DNA of 64,000 bases, taken from assembly GCF_028331445.1 (NCBI RefSeq), contig NZ_JAQMHX010000007.1:124001-188000 (forward strand), given 5' to 3'. Shown here piece by piece: positions 26,635-36,312 of the stretch (position 1 is its first letter; each line of letters starts with the position of its first letter). A program made the translations under genes and the position numbers. The notes below the pieces were generated by a model. It saw only the letters and a list, made by a program, of their open reading frames with translations, was not told the origin of the DNA and made no database searches. This DNA comes from Candidatus Phyllobacterium onerii (GTDB taxonomy: Bacteria > Pseudomonadota > Alphaproteobacteria > Rhizobiales > Rhizobiaceae).

Positions 26635-27284
26635 CTTACGCCGTCAAGGAAATCTACCTGACCTTGCAGGGTGAAGGCAATCATACGGGCCGCGCTGCCG
26701 TGTTCATGCGTTTTGCCGGCTGTAACTTATGGTCGGGCCTCGAGCGCGATCGCGAAGAAGCGGTCTGCAAGTTCTGCGATACGGATTTCATCGGCGTGAA
26801 TGGTCCGGGCGGCGGCAAGTTCAAGACTGCCAACGCTCTGGCGGACGCGGTGGCAGCAGCCTGGCCACAGAATACTGGCGGCAAACCTTATGTCATCTGC
26901 ACTGGCGGTGAACCGCTGCTTCAACTCGACACTCCGCTGATCGACGCCTTTCATGCGCGCGGTTTCGAAGTGGGTATCGAGACCAATGGCACCATCGCGG
27001 CGCCGGCGGAAATTGACTGGATCTGCGTCTCGCCCAAGGCGGCCGCACCGCTTGTTCAGACCAGCGGCAACGAGCTCAAACTGGTCTATCCGCAGAAAGA
27101 AGCCGAGACACATCCTTCACGTTTCGAGCAGCTCTCCTTCGAGCATTTCTATTTGCAGCCTCTTGACGTCATCGGTGATCCGGCGCAAACCGCCGCGCAT
27201 GTGGCATCTGCAGCGGCCTATTGCCTCGCCCATCCGCTTTGGCGGCTGAGCACGCAGACACATAAACTGATCGGCTTGCCCTGA
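26631..27284 (+). CDS. queE: 7-carboxy-7-deazaguanine synthase QueE
   Basis: 217 residues from [21 protein letters not shown] radical SAM enzyme with the QueE-specific C-x14-C-x2-C cluster motif: the first Cys is in FAGCNLW and the others are in [20 protein letters not shown] is the SAM-binding GGE motif. Converts carboxytetrahydropterin to 7-carboxy-7-deazaguanine. The overlap with queC supports translational coupling. Confidence 0.96.
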   Translation: MTYAVKEIYLTLQGEGNHTGRAAVFMRFAGCNLWSGLERDREEAVCKFCDTDFIGVNGPGGGKFKTANALADAVAAAWPQNTGGKPYVICTGGEPLLQLDTPLIDAFHARGFEVGIETNGTIAAPAEIDWICVSPKAAAPLVQTSGNELKLVYPQKEAETHPSRFEQLSFEHFYLQPLDVIGDPAQTAAHVASAAAYCLAHPLWRLSTQTHKLIGLP

Positions 27285-27308
27285 GGGTAAGCTCTTTGTT
27301 TACCGCAG

Positions 27309-27354
27309 CTCCGGACGCAAAAGCGTAGAAACTTTTGCTGGAATTGCTTTTGCG
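27309..27354. repeat. Short palindromic repeat between queE and queD
   Basis: Diverged copy of the repeat in the sdhA-sdhB spacer (21738-21787). It carries CTCCGGACGCAAAAGC, then ACTTTTGCTGGAATTGCTTTT split over its right half. CGCAAAAGC and GCTTTTGCG can pair as a hairpin. It separates the otherwise tightly packed queCE and queDF pairs. Confidence 0.6.
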
Positions 27355-27390
27355 GGCGCCTGTATTGCGCCAATGCGAACGAGGACAACC

Positions 27391-27777
27391 ATGAGAATCT
27401 TCAACGAATTCACGTTTGAAGCGGCACATCATTTGCCGCACATCTTTCCCGATGGACACGTTAATACGCGTCTGCACGGGCACAGCTTTCGCGTTCGTGT
27501 GACGCTGGAAGGAAAACCAGATCTGAGGACCGGCCTTATCTCCGATCTTGGCGTTGTAAAAAGGGCGTTCGACAGCGCACTCGAGAAACTCGATCATCGC
27601 TATCTCAACGAGATCGAAGGGCTTGAAACACCAACGCTTGAAAACATCGCGATGTGGCTGTGGCGGCACTTTGCATTGTCCCTGCCCGGCTTGGCGCAGG
27701 TCGGCGTGTACAGGGACACTTGCGGCGAGGGCTGCGAATATCAGGGCGAATTCGAGATGGAAAGGAAAGCAGCATGA
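27391..27777 (+). CDS. queD: 6-carboxy-5,6,7,8-tetrahydropterin synthase QueD
   Basis: 128 residues from [17 protein letters not shown], preceded by GAGGA. PTPS-fold enzyme making carboxytetrahydropterin from dihydroneopterin triphosphate. The zinc histidines are in EAAHHLP and RLHGHSF, and the LDHRYLN segment with the catalytic Asp-His is present. In the C-x-x-x-H-G-H motif of E. coli QueD the catalytic Cys is replaced by Asn here ([10 protein letters not shown]). This may be normal for alphaproteobacterial QueD proteins, but it is worth checking. The stop overlaps queF. Confidence 0.92.
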   Translation: MRIFNEFTFEAAHHLPHIFPDGHVNTRLHGHSFRVRVTLEGKPDLRTGLISDLGVVKRAFDSALEKLDHRYLNEIEGLETPTLENIAMWLWRHFALSLPGLAQVGVYRDTCGEGCEYQGEFEMERKAA

Positions 27778-28232
27778 GTCACTATGCAGAACAGGCGACG
27801 ATGCTCGGCAAGGATGTGAAAATCCCGCAGCATCCGGATGAGGCGATCCTCGATGCAGTCCCAAACCCGCAAGCGGGAACGCTTTTCCTGGCACGCTTCG
27901 CCTGCCCGGAATTCACCTCGCTATGTCCGGTTACCGGCCAGCCGGATTTCGGCCATCTGGTCATCGACTATGCGCCGGATCAGACGCTGGTGGAGTCCAA
28001 ATCGCTGAAGCTGTTTCTCGGCAGTTTCCGCAACCACGGGGCTTTTCACGAAGACTGCACGGTCGGAATCGGCAAGCGCATCGTCGAAGCGGTCAAGCCG
28101 CTGTGGCTGCGCATCGGCGGGTATTGGTATCCACGCGGCGGTATTCCGATAGACGTGTTCTGGCAGACGGGTCCGGTACCGGAAGGCCTGTGGCTGCCGG
28201 ATCAGGGTGTCCCGGCCTATCGGGGGCGGTGA
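27774..28232 (+). CDS. queF: NADPH-dependent preQ0 reductase QueF
   Basis: 152 residues, the short (type I, YkvM-like) form. Reduces the nitrile of preQ0 to preQ1. The catalytic Cys is in [14 protein letters not shown], together with the conserved Asp, and the NADPH-binding [16 protein letters not shown] motif follows. The ATG overlaps the queD stop. Completes the queC-E-D-F operon; only GTP cyclohydrolase (FolE) and later Q steps are encoded elsewhere. Confidence 0.96.
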   Translation: MSHYAEQATMLGKDVKIPQHPDEAILDAVPNPQAGTLFLARFACPEFTSLCPVTGQPDFGHLVIDYAPDQTLVESKSLKLFLGSFRNHGAFHEDCTVGIGKRIVEAVKPLWLRIGGYWYPRGGIPIDVFWQTGPVPEGLWLPDQGVPAYRGR

Positions 28233-28272
28233 AATCGTCACTGCAGGATAAAGTGAGAGCGTCGTCGCCCTT

Positions 28273-28409
28273 GCCCCTCCCCTTGTGGGGAGGGAGGCTG
28301 CGTAGCAGCAAGGAGGGGACCCTTTAGAGGCTCACCCTTTTGATTCAGAGTTTTGAAGAAAGACCCCTCCCCGGACCTGCGGTCCGTCCCTCCCCGCAAG
28401 GGGGAGGGC
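28273..28409. repeat. Intergenic palindromic repeat element, copy 2
   Basis: 137 bases with inverted ends (GCCCCTCCCCTTGTGGGG / CCCCGCAAGGGGGAGGGC) and an inner GGAGGCTGCGTAGCAGCAAGGAGGGG block, closely related to copy 1 at 7942-8090; the centre differs. It fills the gap between the converging queF and leuC genes and probably also acts as a transcription barrier. Confidence 0.8.
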
Positions 28410-28424
28410 TAGGGCAGAGCTAGC

Positions 28425-29834
28425 TTATTTCCACTCTCTTATATCAACAAAATGTCCGGCAATTGCCGCGGCTGCTGCCATGGCAGGCGAAACAAGATGC
28501 GTGCGGCCCTTGAAGCCCTGACGGCCCTCGAAGTTACGGTTCGATGTCGAAGCGCAACGCTCGCCGGGTTTCAGACGATCATCGTTCATCGCAAGGCACA
28601 TGGAGCAGCCCGGCTCGCGCCAGTCAAAACCCGCAGCCTTGAAAATCTTGTCGAGCCCTTCGGCTTCCGCCTGTTCCTTGACGAGTCCCGACCCGGGCAC
28701 GATCATCGCATCGACGGTAGCAGCAACCGTGCGGCCCTCGACGACCTTGGCGACAGCGCGAAGATCTTCGATGCGGCCATTGGTGCAAGAGCCGATGAAC
28801 ACACGATCAAGCTTGATATCCGTCATCGGTGTGCCGGGCTTGAGACCCATATAGTCGAGCGCGCGCCATTTCGATGAGCGCTTGGTCTCATCCGGAATCT
28901 CGTCCGGGTTCGGCACGGCGCCTGTGATGGCAATGACGTCTTCCGGCGACGAACCCCAGGAAACAATAGGCGGTAGATCGGCTGCATTCAGAACGACGAC
29001 CTTGTCGAAATGCGCACCCTCATCGCTCTGGAGGGTTTTCCAGTATTCGACCGCCTGTTCGAACGCTGCTCCCTTTGGGGCGCGCGGCTTGTCCTTGACG
29101 TAGGCGAAAGTCGTCTCGTCCGGTGCGATCAGGCCCGCGCGGGCGCCACCTTCGATCGACATATTGCAGATGGTCATGCGACCTTCCATCGACAGCGCAC
29201 GAATGGCTTCGCCGGCATATTCGATGACATAGCCGGTGCCGCCCGCAGTACCGATTTCACCGATGATGGCAAGGATGATGTCCTTGGCGGTCACACCAGC
29301 CGGCAGCACGCCATCGACACGCACCAGCATGTTCTTGGCTTTCGACTGGATCAGCGTCTGAGTTGCGAGAACGTGTTCGACTTCCGATGTGCCGATACCA
29401 TGCGCCAAGGCGCCGAAAGCGCCATGGGTGGAGGTGTGGCTGTCACCACAGACGATCGTCATGCCCGGCAGGGTAAAACCCTGCTCCGGCCCGATGATGT
29501 GGACGATACCCTGACGGATATCCTTCTCCGAATAGTATTCGACACCGAAATCCAGCGCATTCTTGGCAAGGGCTTCGACCTGGATACGGCTTTCATTGTT
29601 TTCGATACGCTTGGTCCGGTCCGGCGAGGTCGGTATGTTGTGATCGACGACGGCGAGTGTCTTTTCTGGATGGCGAACCTTGCGGCCGGTCAGTCGAAGA
29701 CCTTCAAAAGCCTGCGGGCTGGTCACTTCGTGGACAAGATGGCGATCGATATAGAGAAGGCACGTGCCGTCCTCCTGACTATCGACCAGGTGGTCATCCC
29801 ATATCTTGTCATAAAGTGTGCGTGGCGCAGACAT
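28425..29834 (-). CDS. leuC: 3-isopropylmalate dehydratase large subunit
   Basis: 469 residues. Aconitase-family enzyme isomerising 2-isopropylmalate in leucine synthesis, partnered by LeuD, which is not encoded next to it here. [15 protein letters not shown] start; [24 protein letters not shown]; [4Fe-4S] ligands in [13 protein letters not shown] and in [19 protein letters not shown] near the end. Downstream it meets the palindromic repeat after queF. Confidence 0.97.
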   Translation of the reverse strand: MSAPRTLYDKIWDDHLVDSQEDGTCLLYIDRHLVHEVTSPQAFEGLRLTGRKVRHPEKTLAVVDHNIPTSPDRTKRIENNESRIQVEALAKNALDFGVEYYSEKDIRQGIVHIIGPEQGFTLPGMTIVCGDSHTSTHGAFGALAHGIGTSEVEHVLATQTLIQSKAKNMLVRVDGVLPAGVTAKDIILAIIGEIGTAGGTGYVIEYAGEAIRALSMEGRMTICNMSIEGGARAGLIAPDETTFAYVKDKPRAPKGAAFEQAVEYWKTLQSDEGAHFDKVVVLNAADLPPIVSWGSSPEDVIAITGAVPNPDEIPDETKRSSKWRALDYMGLKPGTPMTDIKLDRVFIGSCTNGRIEDLRAVAKVVEGRTVAATVDAMIVPGSGLVKEQAEAEGLDKIFKAAGFDWREPGCSMCLAMNDDRLKPGERCASTSNRNFEGRQGFKGRTHLVSPAMAAAAAIAGHFVDIREWK

Positions 29835-29951
29835 TGCGATATCCTCAGGCTTTCCAATTATTTCGTGGACATATGCACTCGAGGTCCAGTTACGTCAAGA
29901 AACAAGCGAAAAAAGTAATAATCCGGCGACAAAGCGCCGCTGCTTTCTGGA

Positions 29952-30767
29952 TTATCGGCGATTAAGACGACGTTCCAGCCAGCGCAGCCCGAGTGACAAG
30001 CTGATTGTCAGAACGAGATATATATAGGCAACGACGGAGTAGGTTTCAAAGAAGCGAAAAGAACCCGAGGCATAGACCTTGCCCATCTGGGTTACATCGA
30101 CGACGCCGAGCACCGAGACAAGCGACGAATCCTTAACCATGGAGATAAAATCATTGCCGTAGGGCGGCAGGATGGTGCGGATCGCCTGCGGCATGACGAT
30201 CAGCCGAAACCGTTGAAACCGCTTGAGACCCAACGCTTTCGCGGCTTCGATCTGCCCCTTGTCGACGGCCTGAATGCCCGCCCGGAAAATCTCGGCGAGA
30301 AAGGCGGCATAGGCCAGCATCAACGCGATGATCGCGCGCCAGAGCAGCGAGAAATCGCGAACTTGCAATGGATCCACAAGCCCTGCCGACTGCAGCGGCT
30401 GCGTCATGAAATTGCACAGCCAGACTGCAGCTGGAGCGCCAACAAAGGCGATATAGAACAGCAGCACAAGCAAGGGGATACCGCGAACAATCTCGACATA
30501 AAACCGCGCGATCTGCCTGACGGCGACATGTTCGGAAAGGCTCATCACCGCAAGGAGAAGGCCGAAGGCCGACGCGAGAAAGAAGGCCAGCAGCGAAACC
30601 CAGACCGTAATCCAGATACCCTGCGAGACCGTCGTGAAGACTTGCCCGTAGATTGGGCTGATGAGAATGGCGATGCCGAGCGCAAGGGCAATCATCACCG
30701 CAACAAGCAACCACCACGGGAAATCATTCTTCGCGGTAGGTCCCCTGTTCTTCGTGTTGTCGGGCAC
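29952..30767 (-). CDS. Polar amino acid ABC transporter permease
   Basis: About 271 residues from a GTG at 30767, 8 bases after the binding-protein stop; an upstream start at 30806 would overlap that gene by 31 bases and is possible. Inner-membrane permease of the HisM/GlnP family with about five to six helices. The ATPase-contact EAA loop reads EAAKALGLKRFQRFRLIVMPQAIR. YVEIVRGIPLLVLLFY is a family signature. No ATP-binding subunit gene follows; leuC does. Confidence 0.9.
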   Translation of the reverse strand: MPDNTKNRGPTAKNDFPWWLLVAVMIALALGIAILISPIYGQVFTTVSQGIWITVWVSLLAFFLASAFGLLLAVMSLSEHVAVRQIARFYVEIVRGIPLLVLLFYIAFVGAPAAVWLCNFMTQPLQSAGLVDPLQVRDFSLLWRAIIALMLAYAAFLAEIFRAGIQAVDKGQIEAAKALGLKRFQRFRLIVMPQAIRTILPPYGNDFISMVKDSSLVSVLGVVDVTQMGKVYASGSFRFFETYSVVAYIYLVLTISLSLGLRWLERRLNRR

Positions 30768-30775
30768 TGTCGGGA

Positions 30776-31570
30776 TTACTGCCCGAGTTTGTAGTCGAGC
30801 AACCACTTCTTGTTGAGCGCATCGAACGTGCCATCAGCTTTCAGCGCAGCGATGGCTGCATTGACTGGCGCGACGAGGTCCGACCCCTTCGGGAAGATGA
30901 AACCGAAATCCTCGGCGCCGAGCGGCCCGCCTATCAGCTTCAAGGCACCACCGGACGCATCGACATAGCCCTTGCCGGCAGTGCTGTCAGTAAGAACAAG
31001 ATCGACATCGCCGGTCTTCAGCGCCTGGATTGTCGCGCCGAACGTCTCGAAAAGTTTGATTCGCGGGTTCTGCTCATTGCCGTCCAACACATTGTAGACG
31101 GCCACGTAGAAATTGCTGGTGCCGGGCTGCGCACCGACGAGTGTATCCTTGGCGTCGGCGAAGCTTTTCGGATCGGCAAAGCGGCTCTCGTCACCGCGCA
31201 CCAGCATGAACTGTTCCGACCGCATATAGGGTTCTGAGAAATCCACCTTCTGCTTGCGTTCGTCATTGATGGTGATGCCGGTCATGCCGATCTGGTACTG
31301 ATTGTCCGCAACGGCCTGGATCATCGCGTCCCAGCTGGTGTTGAGATATTCGACTTTGAAGTTGAGGCGTTTGGCGATCTCGTTCATCGCATCGTACTCC
31401 CAGCCGACGGCTTTGCCGGTCTTCGGATCGACGAATTGCAGGGGCGGATAGGCATTTTCCGTTACAACCGCAACCTTCCTGCCGCCAAGATCGGGCAGCT
31501 CCGCGGCCAAGACAGAAAACGGCGTCAGTGCAAGTACTAGCCCTGCCAAAAGAGCGGATCGCAAGTTCAT
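30776..31570 (-). CDS. Polar amino acid ABC transporter substrate-binding protein
   Basis: 264 residues, family 3 periplasmic solute-binding protein. The signal peptide covers about residues 1-22 (LLAGLVLALTPFSVLA). Typical positions are ENAYPPLQFVD, GWEYDAMNEIAKRLN, GMTGITINDERKQKVDFSEPY and a late FGFIFPKGSDL. Ligand probably a polar or charged amino acid; specificity cannot be read from the sequence. First gene of a two-gene unit with the permease. Confidence 0.92.
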   Translation of the reverse strand: MNLRSALLAGLVLALTPFSVLAAELPDLGGRKVAVVTENAYPPLQFVDPKTGKAVGWEYDAMNEIAKRLNFKVEYLNTSWDAMIQAVADNQYQIGMTGITINDERKQKVDFSEPYMRSEQFMLVRGDESRFADPKSFADAKDTLVGAQPGTSNFYVAVYNVLDGNEQNPRIKLFETFGATIQALKTGDVDLVLTDSTAGKGYVDASGGALKLIGGPLGAEDFGFIFPKGSDLVAPVNAAIAALKADGTFDALNKKWLLDYKLGQ

Positions 31571-31693
31571 CTCAAACCCCTGTCACGTGTTTGCGTCGGC
31601 AACAAATTTCACCTTGTCACCGACGCGTCAATCCCCGCAAGCACGTCTGTTCCTTCTGCGTTCGCGCAGGCAGATGTATTTTGCGCCGCAAAC

Positions 31694-31723
31694 AAAAAAG
31701 GCGGCCCGAAGACCGCCTTTTTT
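31694..31723. terminator. Terminator after rplS
   Basis: AAAAAAGGCGG CCCGAAGA CCGCCTTTTTT: a GC stem with A-run and T-run on both sides, 21 bases beyond the rplS stop on the minus strand. It can work in both directions. Confidence 0.88.
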
Positions 31724-31743
31724 CAAAATGATAGGGACCGCGC

Positions 31744-32196
31744 TTATTCAGCGGCAGGTGCCTTGGCAACAGTTGCTTCCGAGACCGTCTCGGCTGCACC
31801 AGTTGCAGGAACAGTTGTCTTGTTCTTGCGGTTGTCTTTCTTCTCGACGATGCGGGCCGCCTTACCGGTGAGGCCACGCAGATAGTAAAGCTTGGCACGA
31901 CGTACCTTACCGCGACGAACAATGTCGACGCCTTCAACCAGCGGAGAAATAACCGGGAATACGCGCTCGACGCCTTCGCCGTAGGAAATCTTGCGAACCG
32001 TGAAGTTCTCGTTGATGCCGGCGCCGTTGCGGGCGATGCAAACGCCTTCATAGGCCTGAACGCGGGTACGGGTACCTTCCGTCACGCGGACGTTTACACG
32101 AACGGTGTCGCCTGGGCGGAAATCCGGGAGCACGCGCTTGGCTTCGATTTTTGCTCTCTGTTCGAGATCGAGCTGACGAATAATATCGACGGTCAT
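31744..32196 (-). CDS. rplS: 50S ribosomal protein L19
   Basis: 150 residues from [13 protein letters not shown], which has AAGGA 8 bases upstream; an ATG three codons earlier lies too close to it. Conserved L19 core: [26 protein letters not shown] in sequence, [43 protein letters not shown]19 sits at the 30S-50S interface. The C-terminal tail (about 120-150) is a low-complexity Ala/Thr/Glu extension. The usual rimM-trmD-rplS order is kept, with a 199-base gap before rplS. Confidence 0.97.
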   Translation of the reverse strand: MTVDIIRQLDLEQRAKIEAKRVLPDFRPGDTVRVNVRVTEGTRTRVQAYEGVCIARNGAGINENFTVRKISYGEGVERVFPVISPLVEGVDIVRRGKVRRAKLYYLRGLTGKAARIVEKKDNRKNKTTVPATGAAETVSEATVAKAPAAE

Positions 32197-32395
32197 CGTC
32201 TTCATCCTTTGTTTTTCAAACAGTCAGAGCGCTCGACACTTGAAACACAGCAACTTGGCCACATTCCTATGCCTCCGACGAAGCAGGAGCGAATTCACCA
32301 TTCATTGATTAATGGACCGGGTATTTCCCGAGTTGGCGGGCTGATACACCATAAAACCCGGTTTGTCACGTACACGAGCGATTCTTTTTGCTTGG

Positions 32396-33106
32396 CTATT
32401 TCTTTAATGACGCTCTATGCGCCTGCCAAAGATCCGGTCGGCGCTCCTTCGTCAACCGTTCCGCTTCTGAACGCCGCCACTTATCGATAGCGCAGTGGTT
32501 GCCGGAGAGGAGCACATCCGGAATGCGTCGCCCTTCCCATTCCTGCGGCTTGGTATAGTGCGGATGTTCGAGAAACCCGGTCTCGAAACTCTCGGTTTCG
32601 CCGGACATGACATTGCCCATCACACCTGGCAGGAGCCTGACGATCGCATCGAGCATGACGATTGCCGCAGTCTCGCCGCCGGAAAGTATGTAGTCGCCAA
32701 TCGAGATTTCTTCGAAATCCCGGGCGTCGATCAGCCGTTCGTCCACGCCCTCGAAACGTCCGCAGAGCATGATCGCGCCCGGCCCCGCGGCGAGTTCCCG
32801 TACACGGGCCTGGGTCAAGGGTTTGCCGCGCGGGCTCATGTAAAGTTTCGGACGCCCGTCAGCCACATGATCGACCGCGCGGGCAAGAACATCCGCCTTC
32901 ATGACCATGCCAGCGCCACCGCCAGCTGGCGTGTCATCGACCATGCGATGCTTGTCGGTGGTGAAATCGCGGATCTGCACCGTTTCCAGTGACCATGCCC
33001 CGTCCACAAGCGCTTTTCCGGCAAGCGACACCCCAAGCGGTCCCGGAAACATTTCCGGGTAAAGCGTCAGCACAGTGGCGCGAAAACCGCCTTCAACCGT
33101 GGTCAT
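32396..33106 (-). CDS. trmD: tRNA (guanine-N1)-methyltransferase TrmD
   Basis: 236 residues, SPOUT trefoil-knot enzyme that methylates G37 of tRNAs to prevent frameshifting. Motifs: [44 protein letters not shown], and the knot segments [20 protein letters not shown] and [22 protein letters not shown]. Overlaps the rimM stop by 4 bases. Confidence 0.97.
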   Translation of the reverse strand: MTTVEGGFRATVLTLYPEMFPGPLGVSLAGKALVDGAWSLETVQIRDFTTDKHRMVDDTPAGGGAGMVMKADVLARAVDHVADGRPKLYMSPRGKPLTQARVRELAAGPGAIMLCGRFEGVDERLIDARDFEEISIGDYILSGGETAAIVMLDAIVRLLPGVMGNVMSGETESFETGFLEHPHYTKPQEWEGRRIPDVLLSGNHCAIDKWRRSEAERLTKERRPDLWQAHRASLKK

Positions 33107-33684
33107 GGCTGCTTTTTCCCGCCATCCTCACCGCCGAGTTGCCGGCGGCGTTCCTCATCTTCGTTCTCGTCGGGAATGAGACCGGCGGCGGCGGGATCGA
33201 TAATGATATGACCGGCCTTGATATCCACATGCGGCACCGCGAGCATCGTGAACGGGATCAGCATCGGGCGCTTTCCCGGTATGGTCAGCTCGAGCAGATC
33301 GCCACCGCCGAAATCGAACATCGCCGATACCTTGCCATGCTTGTTGCCTTCGGCATCGATCGCGTCGAGCCCGATCAAGTCGGAGTGGTAATATTCGTCC
33401 TCATCCAGATCCTGCGGCAGTTGCGAGCGATCTATGAACAAAGTCGTACCATTTAGCGCCTCGGCCATATTCCGGTCGTTCACCCCGCGAAAGCGCACGA
33501 CGACCACCGTCTTCGCCGGACGTATATCAAGCACCTCGAAAGGCCTGCCGGTCACGTCATAAAGCGGTCCGTAATCCGCCAGCGCCATTGGATCGCCAGT
33601 GAAGGTTTTCACCCTGAGCTCCCCGCGCGTGCCATGCGCCGCGCCGATCACCGCCAACTGTACCGGGTCGTTCAACTTCGCCAT
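33103..33684 (-). CDS. rimM: Ribosome maturation factor RimM
   Basis: 193 residues. Assists 30S head assembly with S19. An N-terminal RimM beta-barrel ([21 protein letters not shown]) is followed by a PRC barrel ([36 protein letters not shown], split here over two strands). The C-terminal tail is charged ([16 protein letters not shown]). First gene of the rimM-trmD pair. Confidence 0.95.
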   Translation of the reverse strand: MAKLNDPVQLAVIGAAHGTRGELRVKTFTGDPMALADYGPLYDVTGRPFEVLDIRPAKTVVVVRFRGVNDRNMAEALNGTTLFIDRSQLPQDLDEDEYYHSDLIGLDAIDAEGNKHGKVSAMFDFGGGDLLELTIPGKRPMLIPFTMLAVPHVDIKAGHIIIDPAAAGLIPDENEDEERRRQLGGEDGGKKQP

Positions 33685-33808
33685 CAGTTTCTTCCACCTT
33701 TACGCGTTCAGCCACGAATTAGAGCAAATAGCCAATAAATCCAAGGCGAAACGACTCTGTAAGAAGTCATGTGGCATTGTCCCGGCATATTAGCCGAGGA
33801 GCGATGCC

Positions 33809-34765
33809 ATGGGCGTTCAACCACAAACCGAGCAGTTCCTTGTTTCCGCTCGACCGGATCTGATCGACGCTCGTGCGAATTGGCTGAAATCGCTGAAGAA
33901 TACACGGCGGCTGGCCGCCAACACATTGGAAGCCTATGAACGCGACACGCGCCAGTTCTTCCAGTTTCTTACCGGACATCTTGGCGAGCCTCCTGCACTC
34001 AAGGACGTAGCGACACTGCGGATCGCAGATCTGCGCTCATTTCTGGCGCGACGGCGTAATGACGGCGCTGGTGCGCGTACCCTCGGCCGCGGGCTTGCCG
34101 GGATACGTTCATTTCTACGCTTCCTCGAAAAGCAGGGCATGGCCAACGCTGCTGCTTCGATCGCCATGCGGGCACCGCGCCAGCCGAAATCACTGCCCAA
34201 GCCGCTGACGATGGTGGACGCACGGCGTGTCGTCGAGAAGGGCGAACAGCTGAACGAAGAGCCATGGATTGCCGCGCGCAATGCTGCGGTTCTGACCCTG
34301 CTTTACGGCTGCGGATTGCGCATTTCCGAGGCGCTCGGCCTCGACGGCAGCGCGCTGACCGATCCGGATGCGCGCTCGATCCTGATTACCGGCAAGGGCG
34401 GCAAGACCCGCATGGTGCCATTGCTACCCATCGTGCATCGGGCTGTTGCCGAGTATCGTGCGCTCTGTCCCTACGATCTCGAAGAGGGCAAGCCGCTGTT
34501 TCGTGGCGCGCGTGGCGGCGAACTGCACTCTGCCATCATCCAGCGTGACATGCAGAAGATGCGCGGCGCGCTCGGCCTGCCGGATACGGCGACACCGCAC
34601 GCCTTGCGCCATTCCTTTGCCACGCATCTGCTGGGACGCGGCGGCGATCTGCGCACGATCCAGGAGTTGCTGGGTCACGCCAGCCTTTCGACGACGCAGG
34701 TCTATACCGGCGTCGATACGGAGCGATTGATGGAAATTTACGCCAAAGCGCATCCCCGCGCCTGA
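33809..34765 (+). CDS. xerC: Tyrosine recombinase XerC
   Basis: 318 residues. N-terminal SAM-like core-binding domain (about 18-110; WLKSLKNTRRLAANTLEAYERDTRQF) and C-terminal catalytic domain with Arg in GCGLRISEALGL, HALRHSFATHLL (His-x-x-Arg), GHASLSTTQVYTGVD with the conserved His and the nucleophile Tyr. With XerD it resolves chromosome dimers at dif, activated by FtsK. Divergent from rimM with a 124-base gap. Confidence 0.95.
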   Translation: MGVQPQTEQFLVSARPDLIDARANWLKSLKNTRRLAANTLEAYERDTRQFFQFLTGHLGEPPALKDVATLRIADLRSFLARRRNDGAGARTLGRGLAGIRSFLRFLEKQGMANAAASIAMRAPRQPKSLPKPLTMVDARRVVEKGEQLNEEPWIAARNAAVLTLLYGCGLRISEALGLDGSALTDPDARSILITGKGGKTRMVPLLPIVHRAVAEYRALCPYDLEEGKPLFRGARGGELHSAIIQRDMQKMRGALGLPDTATPHALRHSFATHLLGRGGDLRTIQELLGHASLSTTQVYTGVDTERLMEIYAKAHPRA

Positions 34766-34791
34766 ATACGGACAATTTACCGGCGGAGATT

Positions 34792-35058
34792 GGGATCAGG
34801 ACCCATTAATATGATCGAAATGGCGCATGAAACGGCAAGAAGATGCGAGGAGAGATGCGAAGGGCGGGGTCTTTCCCTCGGCCGAGCAGCTCGACACTGC
34901 AGCTTGCAGCCGTTTCGGCGTCCGGAAGATAGGGTCCATTTGCCCGGCAACGTCGTCGCAAAGGCTCGACAATGGATAGACATTGCCATTGCCTTTGCTC
35001 CTCGTATCCGAACAAATGGCCTCCTACCATTTCGATTAGATCAATGGGTCCTGACCCC
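34792..35058. mobile_element. MITE-like element with 32-bp terminal inverted repeats
   Basis: A 267-base segment whose ends, 34792-34823 and 35027-35058, are inverted repeats identical at 28 of 32 positions; both carry TCAGGACCCATT and end in ATCGAAATGG. The interior has no convincing coding sequence. Layout and size fit a non-autonomous derivative of an insertion sequence. No clear target-site duplication is visible at the borders. It lies 36 bases before the TraB/GumN gene and so replaces part of its promoter region. Confidence 0.75.
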
Positions 35059-35094
35059 GCGCTTTCTCCGCAGGCTTACGGATAGATACCAGGC

Positions 35095-36162
35095 ATGAAC
35101 GACACCGATAATCTCACTTCGCTTGATCATGTCGCAGACAGGCTGTTGCGGCTGTGCCTGATATTGAGCTGGCTGCTATTGGCTTCGCTCTTTGCTGTGG
35201 CTTTCAGCGTGACACGCGCCAGGGCCGAAGAGGTCTCGTGCGGCGGCCATGATCTGATCGCGGAAATGGCAAGGACCGATCCGGCAAGACTTGATGCTTT
35301 GCGTAAGGAAGCCGCGGCGACCGTCAACGGCAACGGCTTGCTGTGGAAGATCGAGAAGGCCGGAACACGACCCTCCTATCTCTATGGCACGATGCATCTG
35401 ACCGATCCGCGCGTTCTCAAGCTTTCCGATGCGGCGGAGACCGCCTATCGTGGGGCCGATACCGTCGTGATTGAAACAGATGAAGTTCTCGACCCGAAGG
35501 CTCCAATGAAGGTCATGGCCGAAACGCCGGAACTGATGATGTTCATGGACGGCAATACGCTGGACAAGGTCATCCCCCAAGACAAGCTCGAGTCGGTGAA
35601 CGCTGCACTTTCGGAACGGGGTATTTCGCTCGCCGCCGTCAATCGCATGCAGCCCTGGATGCTGACCAGCATGCTCGCCATGCCGGCATGCGAATTCGCT
35701 CGCAAAAAGGAAGGTGCAGCCTTTCTCGATATCAAGCTGGCTGAAGACGCCAAGGCACAGGGCAAGCAGATTGCCGGGCTCGAGACAATCAAGGATCAAC
35801 TTGGCGCCATGGCGTCGCTGCCAACACGGTTTCACATCGACGGATTGATCGAGACGCTGACGCTGGGGTCGAAACTGCCGGATGTCTTCGAAACGATGAC
35901 CGTACTTTATACGCAAGGCGATATCGGCATGATCTTCCCCTTGATGCGCTCGGTATCTCCCGACGGCACCGAAAGCGGCCAGAATTATGCGGAATTCGAG
36001 GAAAAGATGGTCAATGCGCGCAACCGGACCATGGCGGAGCGTGCCGTGCCGATCATCGACAAGGGCAATGCTTTCATAGCAGTCGGGGCACTGCACCTGC
36101 CCGGCGAGCAAGGTCTCGTTTCACTGCTGAAAAGCAGGGGTTATACAATCGCTGCGGAGTGA
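35095..36162 (+). CDS. TraB/GumN family protein
   Basis: 355 residues. An N-terminal membrane or signal segment lies at about 19-42 (CLILSWLLLASLFAVAFSV). The domain of the TraB/GumN (Tiki-like) family follows: LLWKIEKAGTRPSYLYGTMHLTDPR carries the GTxH motif, GADTVVIETDE has the conserved Glu, and the C-terminal AFIAVGALHLPGEQGLVSLL has the second GxxHLxG motif. Some members are metalloproteases. The substrate is unknown. A MITE-like element lies immediately upstream. Confidence 0.88.
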   Translation: MNDTDNLTSLDHVADRLLRLCLILSWLLLASLFAVAFSVTRARAEEVSCGGHDLIAEMARTDPARLDALRKEAAATVNGNGLLWKIEKAGTRPSYLYGTMHLTDPRVLKLSDAAETAYRGADTVVIETDEVLDPKAPMKVMAETPELMMFMDGNTLDKVIPQDKLESVNAALSERGISLAAVNRMQPWMLTSMLAMPACEFARKKEGAAFLDIKLAEDAKAQGKQIAGLETIKDQLGAMASLPTRFHIDGLIETLTLGSKLPDVFETMTVLYTQGDIGMIFPLMRSVSPDGTESGQNYAEFEEKMVNARNRTMAERAVPIIDKGNAFIAVGALHLPGEQGLVSLLKSRGYTIAAE

Positions 36163-36312
36163 TAGTTCTGGCAAGTATTGATGAGGTTGTACCTGCCTTT
36201 ATCAGGCAAGGGAAAAAACATCGTAGGTGCGCCACCGGGGCAATTTCGGAACTTTCCTAGCCAGTAATCGTTGTGTTTCCGGAATGTACTGAAAAGTCAT
36301 GGAGGACACGAA

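Noticed and set aside
28882..29918. Open frames on the plus strand opposite leuC
   Set aside because: Antisense to leuC, which has all aconitase-family motifs.
34777..35098. Short open frames on both strands inside the MITE-like element
   Set aside because: They have no recognisable domain and are explained by GC-rich sequence between the inverted repeats; no transposase motif is visible.
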